Below are positions 1 to 6,954 of a stretch of DNA of 14,436 nucleotides, one piece after another. Source of the DNA: Bacillota bacterium. GTDB taxonomy: Bacteria > Bacillota > Clostridia > Peptostreptococcales > Anaerovoracaceae. Location: positions 1 through 14,436 of the forward strand of contig JAFZRG010000171.1 in NCBI GenBank assembly GCA_017619985.1, written 5' to 3'. A program made the position numbers and the translations under genes. The notes beneath the pieces are model-generated. The model ran no database searches, was not told the DNA's origin, and was given only the letters and a program-made list of their open reading frames with translations. Each line of letters begins with the position of its first letter. Position 1 is the first letter of the stretch.

Positions 1-735
1 CAGGATCTGATAGCCCTTGCCCTTGAGCATATCCACGATATCGTACGGCACCTGGCCCGCGTGGATGAGCACCTTGTCGTGCCCGATCGGATTGAGGATG
101 CCGTCGATGTGGATGTTGCTGTACGGCTGCTGCATGTGGTAGCACGTGACCCCCATGCGCTCGAGTTCCGTCTTCACCTGCTCGTAGCCGCTGCGGTTGC
201 AGCGCGCACCGGTGGACAGGATACAGGTCTTCTCGTCGATCCAGCACGCGTTGGCCCCTTCGAACCGGCCGTCGCCGGCCACGGTCTTCAGGATGGGCAC
301 GCCGAGTTTCGCCAGCGCCTGCGCTACGTAGCGCTCCTCGCCCCGTCTGGCCGCCATGCCCGGACGCGTGATGATCGCGCCTTCCGGGGTCATGAACATC
401 AGGTCGCGGCAGAAGATGGCGTTGGGCCTGTCGTCGCGGGTCTCCTCGACGTAGTAGACCTTCGCGCCGAAATCGCGGTACGCCTGGGCCACCGCGTCGT
501 GCTGCTTTCTCAGCAGTTCCACGTCCACGGGATCGTCGGAGAAGCGGTTCTTCTTCGGGTCAAAGTCCTCGATCTCCTTGCCGGGACGGCGCAGCAGAAC
601 CGCCTTCAGCGTATCGACTTCGGAGGCCACGCCCCAGTCGCCCCAGTATTCGGTGATGTCCTCCTGGAACGACGTTTCCTTGGGGAACCAGCGCTCGCCG
701 GGGATCGCGTCGATGTCTCTGATGATGTCTGTCAT
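1..735 (-). CDS. Amidinotransferase / arginine deiminase-fold enzyme, N-terminal part (runs off left edge)
   Basis: The first 245 residues of a guanidino-group-modifying enzyme of the pentein fold (arginine deiminase, DDAH and amidinotransferase families). The frame is open to base 1, so the C-terminus lies outside the window. Visible motifs are FCRD at residues 108-111, FEGAN at 158-162 in the place of the usual FEGGD, and H209-I-D211, which matches the catalytic His-x-Asp region. The nucleophilic cysteine of these enzymes lies close to the C-terminus and cannot be seen here, so the reaction (deiminase, dimethylaminohydrolase or amidinotransferase) cannot be chosen. The start is fixed by AGGAGG at 742-747, six bases upstream of the ATG. 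It is the last gene seen in the nrdD operon, 12 bp after the activase gene. No other arginine-pathway gene is visible. The fold call is confident; the substrate is unknown. Confidence 0.8.
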   Translation of the reverse strand, partial: MTDIIRDIDAIPGERWFPKETSFQEDITEYWGDWGVASEVDTLKAVLLRRPGKEIEDFDPKKNRFSDDPVDVELLRKQHDAVAQAYRDFGAKVYYVEETRDDRPNAIFCRDLMFMTPEGAIITRPGMAARRGEERYVAQALAKLGVPILKTVAGDGRFEGANACWIDEKTCILSTGARCNRSGYEQVKTELERMGVTCYHMQQPYSNIHIDGILNPIGHDKVLIHAGQVPYDIVDMLKGKGYQIL

Positions 736-747
736 AGGTCTCCTCCT

Positions 748-1500
748 CTACTCTCCTCCGCGGATCTGCACGTCGGATACGTACGGCCGCACGAGGTCCG
801 CATAGGCGCGCAGCTCGTCCATGGACGGCGCGGTCAGCCCCGCAAAGGGCACGGTGTCGCGGTCGGTGAACACCTGCAGGAAATACCGCTTCGCGCCGCG
901 GATCCACGGGCCGATCGCCGCGAACGAATCCGCGTCGTGCAGCTGCGCCACGGTCGTGGTGCGGAACTCGTAATCGAGCGGCGCCACGCCCGGCAACTCG
1001 CCCTTACCTGCCGCGATCAGAAGATTTTTCGAATAATCGATACTGTCCAGCAGGCTGCCCGTTCGGATGCCGGCAGGGTCCCAGCCCATGCCGGGCAGGC
1101 CGGCAGTCTGGGCATAGCGCTCCGGGGAATTTTTGATGTCCATCGCCACGTAATCGACGAGACCCGCACCGATGACAGCCGTCAGCGCCGCGGGGAACGC
1201 ACCGTTCGTGTCCAGCTTGACCGGATACCCCATCGCCTTGATCTTTTCGAGCAGCTCCGGCAGCCCCTTGCGCATCAGGGGTTCTCCGCCCGTAAAGGCC
1301 ACGCCTTCCAGGATGCCCTTGCGGCTCTCCAGAAAGCGCAGCAGTTCCGCATCGTCCATGATGCCCGGCTCGTTCTCGTCCAGCAGTTCGCTGTTGTGGC
1401 AGAACGGGCAGCGGAAATTGCACCCGGACAGGAACACCGTGCACGCGACCCGCCCCGGATAGTCCAGCAGCGTCATTTTCTGCAATCCCTGGATCTGCAT
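748..1500 (-). CDS. nrdG: Anaerobic ribonucleoside-triphosphate reductase activating protein (radical SAM activase)
   Basis: A 250-residue radical SAM enzyme. The N-terminus carries the CX3CX2C iron-sulfur motif (Cys27, Cys31, Cys34) in a GCNFRCPFC context, followed by TGGEP at 70-74 for S-adenosylmethionine binding. The opening KMTLLDYPG and the length match the longer activase subtype (the TIGR02495/NrdG2 style) rather than the short NrdG of about 155-180 residues. Its expected role is to cleave SAM and place the glycyl radical on NrdD, and an nrdD gene lies in the same operon three genes upstream, which supports this. The upstream DUF4037 gene ends in TGA and only one base separates that stop from this ATG, so translation is probably coupled. 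A pyruvate formate-lyase-type activase for another glycyl-radical enzyme is the main alternative. The class is very sure and the partner is well supported by context. Confidence 0.92.
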   Translation of the reverse strand: MQIQGLQKMTLLDYPGRVACTVFLSGCNFRCPFCHNSELLDENEPGIMDDAELLRFLESRKGILEGVAFTGGEPLMRKGLPELLEKIKAMGYPVKLDTNGAFPAALTAVIGAGLVDYVAMDIKNSPERYAQTAGLPGMGWDPAGIRTGSLLDSIDYSKNLLIAAGKGELPGVAPLDYEFRTTTVAQLHDADSFAAIGPWIRGAKRYFLQVFTDRDTVPFAGLTAPSMDELRAYADLVRPYVSDVQIRGGE

Positions 1501-1501
1501 A

Positions 1502-2464
1502 TCACACCCCGCTTAAAATGTGCATGTTGCGCAGCGCCGCGTCCGCCACGCCGTCGTTCACCGAATAGGCGTGCTTCTCGAGGTCGCCGCAGGTGGCTTC
1601 AGTCAGACCATCATCCATCAGCCGGTCGATGACCCGCGCAGCGACGTCTTCGATCACGAAATATTTCGACTCCGCCGTCTCCGCGTCGTTGCCGCTGGAG
1701 ATCAGGCCTTCCAGGTCGTCCGCCAGTTCCTCGCCGAACGCGCCGAGCGAGCGCAGGCTCCTGAACGACCACTTATAGTACGGCATGTAGCGCTTCTCGA
1801 GCAGGTGCGCCGCGTGGATCGCGTTCTCCGCGAACGTGAAGCACGCCAACTGCGCCGCGCCGGTCTCGCCGTGTTTGATCGAGCGCATATAGTTGTACTG
1901 CCCGGCCTGCGCCATGAGCAGCAGGCAGCCCGCCAGTTTCTTTCTTCGCACGTCCTCCGGCAGATAGGCCAGCTTTTCACGGATAGGCGTAAAGATGTTG
2001 CCCGGATCCGCCCAGATCTGTCCGTTCGTCGCTTCGAGCAGGCTCATCTCGGGCACCCGCAGCCAGTCTTCCGCGGTCAGTGTTCCGTCCGGAGACCCCG
2101 TCGTATTCCGCAGAAACTCTCTCAGGTCGATGACCCCTCTCCTGCCTCCGCCGACCGGGCTCATCAGGGAGCGCGAAAAGCCTTCGAACTCCTTCGGCAG
2201 TTTCGCGTAGGCGCGCTCCAGCGTAAACGCTTCCCTGCGGGAAAGGCTGCGCGGCGTCCCGTCCCCCTCATCGTCGATAAAGGCAAAAAGGCAGAACCCC
2301 GGCTCGAAGTCGTGGTCCTGCGAGATGTCGTCGTCGTATCCTAAGCATTCCGAGCCGCTGCCCGCCAGCCCCGCCGCGACTTTCGCCGCGAGTTCCGGAA
2401 ACTGTCCGAGCAGCTCCTGCCCGTAGTTTTCGTAATAGGCTTTCGCCAGTTCCAATCCGTTCAT
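1502..2464 (-). CDS. DUF4037 protein, polymerase-beta-like nucleotidyltransferase fold
   Basis: A 320-residue soluble protein that I recognise as the DUF4037 family, whose function is not established. Residues 35-58 hold the family's conserved block: Gly37-Ser38, then D44-D46, and D50-H51-D52. This is the Gly-Ser ... Asp-x-Asp arrangement of polymerase-beta-type nucleotidyltransferases, so metal and nucleotide binding is plausible. The rest looks helical and resembles the helical substrate-binding part of such enzymes. I chose the ATG at 2464, not the longer frame opening at 2551, because the ATG overlaps the stop of the preceding TPR gene as ATGA and the conserved sequence starts right there. 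The 4-bp overlap implies coupled translation, so the TPR protein is a likely partner. A nucleotide-modifying role beside ribonucleotide reductase would be logical but is inference. Confidence 0.82.
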   Translation of the reverse strand: MNGLELAKAYYENYGQELLGQFPELAAKVAAGLAGSGSECLGYDDDISQDHDFEPGFCLFAFIDDEGDGTPRSLSRREAFTLERAYAKLPKEFEGFSRSLMSPVGGGRRGVIDLREFLRNTTGSPDGTLTAEDWLRVPEMSLLEATNGQIWADPGNIFTPIREKLAYLPEDVRRKKLAGCLLLMAQAGQYNYMRSIKHGETGAAQLACFTFAENAIHAAHLLEKRYMPYYKWSFRSLRSLGAFGEELADDLEGLISSGNDAETAESKYFVIEDVAARVIDRLMDDGLTEATCGDLEKHAYSVNDGVADAALRNMHILSGV

Positions 2465-3339
2465 GTCAGCTGTTCCGTGATCTCCCTCGCGCGGTCCGCG
2501 AATCGCTTCGCCGCGAGGAAATAGCCATAGTAACCGAATGTCGGCGCGCACGATTCACAGACGAAGGCATAGTATCCGGGATGGATGACCTCCGCCAGTT
2601 CCGGATGGGTCAGCGGGTCTCCCGCCGCCAGGAGCGTTTCCGCCTCGTCCAGCAGCTGTTCGATCTTCCGCTCGGCCTTTTCCAGGCCGTGCTCCGCTTC
2701 CACCGCGTTCGCCATGTTCAGCAGCGTGATGGCCCGCTCCGGTTCGCCGCCCTTCACCTGCTCCATGATCTCCAGCGCGCGCGTGTAGCAGGCGTGCGCC
2801 TCGCCGTAGCGCTTCCGGGCGACACAGCTGAGGGCCATGTTGTTGTACAGGCCGCCCAGCCGCGCGTCGGTTTCCGGGAGATTTTTGTCGTAGATGATCT
2901 TGGCGCGCTCGAAGTATTCGAGGGCCAGTTCGGGCTTGCCGAAGGCCTGGGCCGCCGTGCCGCAGTTGACCCAGCACGTGGCGCCGGAGACGGAATCCTC
3001 ATACTCCAGGACCCGCATCAGGTCGAGCGCCTTGTCGACGCAGGCAAAGCACTTGTCCGCCTCGCCGCGCTTGCGGTAAAAGCCGATCTGTTCGCCTCTC
3101 ACCGCGAATTCGCCGCGCTTGTCGTTGCCCAGCCGCGCTTCGCCCAGCCAGAACTCCAGATGGCGTTCCGCCGCGGCGTAGTCCTTGCGGGCAAGATAGT
3201 CGTCCAGCTTCTCCATGACCCGCCGCATGTCGATGGAATGCACCCGCTCTTCGTCTTCGGGGCTCTCCATGCACAGCGGGCAGCGCGGTTCTTCGTAATC
3301 GGCTGCGTCTATCGGTTCGGCGTAGCGCTTCTTTTCCAT
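2461..3339 (-). CDS. Tetratricopeptide-repeat protein paired with DUF4037
   Basis: A 292-residue helical repeat protein with no signal peptide or membrane segment, so probably cytoplasmic. Clear TPR-type units lie around residues 130-195, with the alternating small and large residues typical of the repeat (for example A-L-E-Y-F-E-R-A at 138-146 and C-Y-T-R-A-L-E at 184-190). Less regular helices lie on both sides. Two CxxC pairs frame the protein: Cys20/Cys23 near the N-terminus and Cys261/Cys264 near the C-terminus. Together they could form one zinc site or be redox-active, but that is a guess. The start follows an AAAGGA-like ribosome binding site. It lies 24 bp after the flavoprotein gene and overlaps the DUF4037 gene by 4 bp, so it is probably that protein's scaffold or regulator. 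No catalytic motif is seen and its exact job is unknown. Confidence 0.78.
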   Translation of the reverse strand: MEKKRYAEPIDAADYEEPRCPLCMESPEDEERVHSIDMRRVMEKLDDYLARKDYAAAERHLEFWLGEARLGNDKRGEFAVRGEQIGFYRKRGEADKCFACVDKALDLMRVLEYEDSVSGATCWVNCGTAAQAFGKPELALEYFERAKIIYDKNLPETDARLGGLYNNMALSCVARKRYGEAHACYTRALEIMEQVKGGEPERAITLLNMANAVEAEHGLEKAERKIEQLLDEAETLLAAGDPLTHPELAEVIHPGYYAFVCESCAPTFGYYGYFLAAKRFADRAREITEQLT

Positions 3340-3363
3340 CGGATCCGTCCTTTCCGCCTTTCC

Positions 3364-4293
3364 CTAAGCCAGCAGGTCGACGTAACGGCAGGCAGCCAGA
3401 GCCGCCACCGCGCCGTCTCCGCAGGCCGTGGTCACCTGGCGGATGAACTTCGAACGGCAGTCACCGGCCACGAACAGGCCGGGCGTTTTCGTGACGCAGT
3501 CCTCCGCGGAATCGAAGTAGCCGAACTTGTTCAGGTCCGCGAAGCCCTTGAACTCGTCGTTCTCGGGGATGAGCCCGATCGCTTCGAAGAAGCCGTCGCA
3601 GGCGTAGTCCGCCTCGATGCCGCTCGCCGTATCCAGCGCCGTCACCGCGCAGATCTTGCCGCCTTCGGTCTTGATGCCGGTGATCTTCATGTTCACGTGT
3701 TTTTCCACGTTGCCGTGGGAGAACAGCACGTCCTGCAGGCGCGATTCGCCCGTAAACTGGGGCAGATCCTGCAGCATGATGACTTTTTCGCATTTGCCGG
3801 CCAGCAGGATGGCTTCCTGCAGGGCGGAGTTGCCGCCGCCGGCGACGCAGACGGTCTTGCCCTTGTAGAAGTCGCCGTCGCAGACCGCGCAGAACGAGAT
3901 GCCCTCGCCCACGAGGTCTTCCTCGCCGGGCAGGCCCAGCATGCGGTGCTTGACCCCCAGCGCCAGGATGATGCTTCTCGCTTCGAAGTCGCCGCCGTAC
4001 TCGGTGTGGACTTTCCAGGCAGGCTTGCCGTCCGCCTCGAAGGGTTCGATGCCGGTCACTCTTTCGAGCTCCAGCTCCGCGCCCTGGGCGAGGACCTGCT
4101 CCATGAACTTATCCGCGAATTCGTTGCCGGACAGGCTTTCGAATCCGGGGATGTTCTCGACTTTCGGCGAGAACGTGATCTGGCCGCCGATGCTGCCCTT
4201 TTCGATGACGAGCGCGCTTTTGCCGTTCCTCTGCGTGTAAAGGGCCGCGGTCAATCCCGCGGGCCCTGCACCGACGATAATAACGTCGTACAT
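3364..4293 (-). CDS. trxB: Thioredoxin reductase-like FAD/NAD(P) flavoprotein
   Basis: A 309-residue two-domain flavoprotein of normal TrxB length. The FAD site is GAGPAG at 8-13, the redox-active disulfide is CAVC at 135-138 (usually CATC), the second dinucleotide fold is GGGNSA at 152-157, and the C-terminal FAD motif is GDC at 277-279 followed by R-Q-V-T-T-A. It should pass electrons from a reduced pyridine nucleotide to a redoxin. The stretch after the second fold (172-185) reads V-I-M-L-Q-D-L-P-Q-F-T-G-E-S and lacks the HRRxxxR motif that binds the 2'-phosphate of NADPH in classical TrxB, so NADPH use is doubtful. AAGGAG precedes the ATG, 27 bp after nrdD, whose fused CPNC redoxin is its obvious substrate. 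The fold is certain; the electron donor is open. Confidence 0.9.
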   Translation of the reverse strand: MYDVIIVGAGPAGLTAALYTQRNGKSALVIEKGSIGGQITFSPKVENIPGFESLSGNEFADKFMEQVLAQGAELELERVTGIEPFEADGKPAWKVHTEYGGDFEARSIILALGVKHRMLGLPGEEDLVGEGISFCAVCDGDFYKGKTVCVAGGGNSALQEAILLAGKCEKVIMLQDLPQFTGESRLQDVLFSHGNVEKHVNMKITGIKTEGGKICAVTALDTASGIEADYACDGFFEAIGLIPENDEFKGFADLNKFGYFDSAEDCVTKTPGLFVAGDCRSKFIRQVTTACGDGAVAALAACRYVDLLA

Positions 4294-4320
4294 ATGTAAC
4301 TCCTTCGATTGGATCCGTTG

Positions 4321-6810
4321 CTATGCGTTCTTTCTGGTGAGTTCGCCCAGGTACCCGCGGATGTCGGACACGCCGCGGAACTTCAGGAAGTTCTCCGAAT
4401 CAGCGCCGATCACGAGGGTCGGAGCCTGCTTGATCCCGTACTTTTCGACCAGTTCCGGATTCTTTTCCGCGAACAGCTTCGTGTAGGGAACGCCCGCCTT
4501 GTCGAGCAGGGTCGCCGCCATCTTGCAGTTCGGGCAGGTCGGGGTCGTGAACAGGATGTTCTCGAGCAGTTCCGGGGAGACCGCCGCTTCCGCGGGTTCT
4601 GCGGCTGCTGCCGGGGTCACCGCGGGTTCTTCCGCGGGAGCGGGAGCGACCACTTCGACGGGAGCGGGTGCCGGTTCTTCAGGCGCGGCCTTGGCCTCCA
4701 TGTACACCGGTCTTGCCAGCGGACCTGTGTGGGTCAGGTGGGAACGGCCGATGTTGTAGGTCTTTCTGTCCTTGAACTCCTGCGTCTTGCCGTCGTTCCA
4801 GTTCTGGACCGGACGGTAGTAGCCGGTGATGCGGCTGTAGACTTCGGTCTTCTGGTTGCAGATCGGGCAGGTGAAGTGCTCGCCGGCCAGATAGCCGTGA
4901 TCCTTGCAGACCGAGTAGGTCGGGCTCATCGTGTAGTACGGCAGCTTGTAGTTCTCGGCGATCTTGCGCACGAGGTTCGCGGCTGCTCTCCAGTCGGGCA
5001 GCTTTTCGCCCAGGAACGCGTGGAACACGGTCCCGGAGGTGTACAGCGTCTGCAGATCGTCCTGGATGTCGAGCGCGGAGAAGATGTCCTCGGTGTAGCC
5101 CACGGGCAGATGAGAGGAATTCGTGTAGTACGGAGTTCCGTTCTCGTTCGCCGTGATGATGTCGGGATACTGCTCCTTGTCGTGCTTCGCGAAGCGGTAG
5201 GTCGTGGATTCGGCCGGGGTCGCTTCGAGGTTGTACAGATCGCCGTACTGCTCCTGATAGTCGGACAGGCGCTCTCTCATGTGGTTCAGGACTTCCTCCG
5301 CGAACTTCTGGGTCCGCGGATCGGTCATGTCGGCGCGCAGCCACTTGGCGTTCAGGCCGGCTTCGTTCATGCCGATGAGGCCGATCGTGGAGAAGTGGTT
5401 GTTGAACGTGCCCAGATAGCGCTTGGTGTACGGATACAGGCCGTTCTCCAGCAGGCGGCTGATGACCGTGCGCTTCGTCTTGAGGGAGCGGGCGGACAGA
5501 TCCATCAGCTTGTCGAGGCGTTCATAGAAGTCCGCTTCGTTCTCCGCCAGATACGCGATGCGCGGCAGGTTGATCGTAACGACGCCCACGGAACCGGTGG
5601 ATTCGCCGGAACCGAAGAAGCCGCCGGACTTCTTGCGCAGTTCGCGCAGGTCCAGACGCAGTCTGCAGCACATGGAACGAACGTCGGAGGGCTCCATGTC
5701 GGAGTTGATGTAGTTGGAGAAGTAAGGCGTGCCGTACTTCGCGGTCATCTCGAACAGCAGCTGGTTGTTCTCGGATTCGGCCCAGTCGAAGTCGCGGGTG
5801 ATGGAATAGGTCGGGATGGGGTACTGGAACCCTCTGCCGTTGGCGTCGCCCTCGATCATGATCTCGATGAACGCCTTGTTGACCATATCCATTTCCTTCT
5901 GGCAGTCGCCGTAGGTGAAGTCCATCTCCTTGCCGCCGACGATGGCAGGCAGGTTCTTCAGGTCGTTGGGCACGGTCCAGTCGAGCGTGATGTTCGTGAA
6001 CGGCGCCTGCGTGCCCCAGCGGGACGGCGTGTTGACGCCGTAGATGAACGACTGGATGCACTGCTTGACTTCCTTCTGCGTCAGATTGTCCACTCTGACG
6101 AACGGAGCCAGATAGGTGTCGAAGGAACTGAACGCCTGGGCGCCGGCCCATTCGTTCTGCATGATGCCCAGGAAGTTGACCATCTGATTGCACAGCGTGG
6201 AAAGGTGGGCCGCCGGGGACGAGGTGATCTTCCCCGGGATGCCGCCCAGACCTTCCTGGATCAGCTGCTTCAGCGACCAGCCCGCGCAGTATCCTGTGAG
6301 CATGGACAGGTCGTGGATGTGGATGGCGGCAGAACGGTGCGCTTCCGCGATCTCCTGGTCATAGACCTCGGAGAGCCAGTAGTTCGCCGTAATGGCGCCG
6401 GAATTGGACAGGATCAGGCCGCCGACGGAATACGTAACAGTAGAGTTCTCCTTGACGCGCCAGTCGTTGATCTTCAGGTAGTTGTCGACGATGTCCTTGT
6501 AGCTGAGCAGGGCGGAGTTGACGTTGCGGATCTTCTCTCTCTGCTTTCTGTACAGGATGTAGGCCTTCGCGACGTCGGCATAGCCGGCTTCGGACAGGAC
6601 TTTTTCGACGCAGTCCTGGATCTGTTCGACCTGGATCTGATCGTTGACGATCAGGGGTTCGAACTCGGACGTGACCCGCAGAGCGAGCATGTCGATGGTG
6701 CTGGGATGATACTGCTTTTTCTGCGCTTCGAACGCTTTCGTGATGGCATCGCTGATCTTCCGGATATTGAATTCAGCGACTTTTCCGTCTCTTTTGACGA
6801 CATGATACAT
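4321..6810 (-). CDS. nrdD: Anaerobic (class III) ribonucleoside-triphosphate reductase with fused C-terminal redoxin
   Basis: An 829-residue glycyl-radical enzyme that reduces ribonucleoside triphosphates for DNA synthesis without oxygen. Residues ~1-95 form an ATP-cone, ~110-690 the catalytic barrel. Expected active-site cysteines are Cys175 (in YCAGW) and Cys381/Cys382 (in SMCCR). Cys635, His638, Cys648 and Cys651 form the metal-binding knuckle, and Gly663 in RITGY is the radical site. A standard NrdD ends shortly after this. Here an Ala/Pro/Glu-rich linker (~700-740) leads to a thioredoxin/glutaredoxin-fold domain (~750-829) with C759-P-N-C762 and a Q-A-P-T cis-proline loop. Ser407 appears to sit where formate-dependent NrdDs have Asn, which fits a redoxin-dependent enzyme (alignment from memory). 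GAGGTG lies seven bases upstream of the ATG. It is the first gene of the operon, behind an NrdR-type promoter and ahead of a TrxB-like gene. Confidence 0.95.
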   Translation of the reverse strand: MYHVVKRDGKVAEFNIRKISDAITKAFEAQKKQYHPSTIDMLALRVTSEFEPLIVNDQIQVEQIQDCVEKVLSEAGYADVAKAYILYRKQREKIRNVNSALLSYKDIVDNYLKINDWRVKENSTVTYSVGGLILSNSGAITANYWLSEVYDQEIAEAHRSAAIHIHDLSMLTGYCAGWSLKQLIQEGLGGIPGKITSSPAAHLSTLCNQMVNFLGIMQNEWAGAQAFSSFDTYLAPFVRVDNLTQKEVKQCIQSFIYGVNTPSRWGTQAPFTNITLDWTVPNDLKNLPAIVGGKEMDFTYGDCQKEMDMVNKAFIEIMIEGDANGRGFQYPIPTYSITRDFDWAESENNQLLFEMTAKYGTPYFSNYINSDMEPSDVRSMCCRLRLDLRELRKKSGGFFGSGESTGSVGVVTINLPRIAYLAENEADFYERLDKLMDLSARSLKTKRTVISRLLENGLYPYTKRYLGTFNNHFSTIGLIGMNEAGLNAKWLRADMTDPRTQKFAEEVLNHMRERLSDYQEQYGDLYNLEATPAESTTYRFAKHDKEQYPDIITANENGTPYYTNSSHLPVGYTEDIFSALDIQDDLQTLYTSGTVFHAFLGEKLPDWRAAANLVRKIAENYKLPYYTMSPTYSVCKDHGYLAGEHFTCPICNQKTEVYSRITGYYRPVQNWNDGKTQEFKDRKTYNIGRSHLTHTGPLARPVYMEAKAAPEEPAPAPVEVVAPAPAEEPAVTPAAAAEPAEAAVSPELLENILFTTPTCPNCKMAATLLDKAGVPYTKLFAEKNPELVEKYGIKQAPTLVIGADSENFLKFRGVSDIRGYLGELTRKNA

Positions 6811-6846
6811 TTGGCTTCACCTCATTTATGTTAAAGATACAACGAA

Positions 6847-6881
6847 CGGTTTATGCACCGAAAAAACGGGCATAGCCCCGT
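6847..6881 (-). other. Two tandem hairpins in the nrdD 5' leader
   Basis: On the minus strand, just after the predicted transcription start, ACGGG (6881-6877) pairs with CCCGT (6870-6866) around a six-base loop, and the run of six T that follows ends at 6861. A second small stem, CGGT with ACCG (6860-6857 and 6850-6847), comes straight after. The first resembles a terminator but lies within about 20 nucleotides of the expected start, too early for ordinary attenuation. A stabilising 5' structure is as likely. Function is not established. Confidence 0.4.
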
Positions 6882-6897
6882 CTGCTATATAATGTAC
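6882..6897 (-). promoter_or_regulatory. Putative NrdR box 2 (promoter-proximal)
   Basis: The minus-strand 16-mer GTACATTATATAGCAG matches the NrdR consensus ACACWATATATWGTGT, as I recall it, at 10 of 16 positions, including the whole central TATATAG-type core. It covers the -10 region. It starts exactly 32 bp from the start of box 1, which is the three-helical-turn spacing usual for paired NrdR boxes. The spacing and the gene served (nrdD) make the call much stronger than the match alone. Confidence 0.6.
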
Positions 6898-6919
6898 TCT
6901 AAACTGGTGCCGATGTCAA
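6891..6919 (-). promoter_or_regulatory. Sigma-70-type promoter of the nrdD operon
   Basis: The -35 element is a perfect TTGACA (6919-6914) and the -10 is TACATT (6896-6891, four of six matches), with the ideal 17-bp spacer. Transcription should start near 6884, giving a leader of about 75 nucleotides before the nrdD ATG. Both hexamers lie inside the two NrdR-box-like sequences, so a bound NrdR would block RNA polymerase directly. Confidence 0.7.
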
Positions 6920-6929
6920 TATGTTGTGG
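6914..6929 (-). promoter_or_regulatory. Putative NrdR box 1 (promoter-distal)
   Basis: The minus-strand 16-mer CCACAACATATTGACA matches the recalled NrdR consensus ACACWATATATWGTGT at 11 of 16 positions and contains the -35 hexamer. NrdR is the nucleotide-sensing ATP-cone repressor of bacterial ribonucleotide reductase genes, so its operator is expected here. The nrdR gene itself is not in the window. Confidence 0.6.
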
Positions 6930-6954
6930 TCAGGTTATCTTCGGCATACTAAAT

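Noticed and set aside
2465..2551. Longer N-terminus for the DUF4037 protein (start at 2551)
   Set aside because: The extension lies inside the TPR gene in another frame, has a low-quality sequence, and the ATG at 2464 with the ATGA overlap fits the family start.
61..4299. Plus-strand open frames of 523, 274 and 572 codons
   Set aside because: They lie opposite the recognised nrdG, DUF4037, TPR and trxB genes and show no protein family of their own.
4309..6834. 841-codon plus-strand open frame opposite nrdD
   Set aside because: It is the exact antisense of a well-identified gene; its sequence is rich in Arg, Val, His, Gly and Asp as expected from reading G+C-rich codons backwards, and no domain is recognisable.
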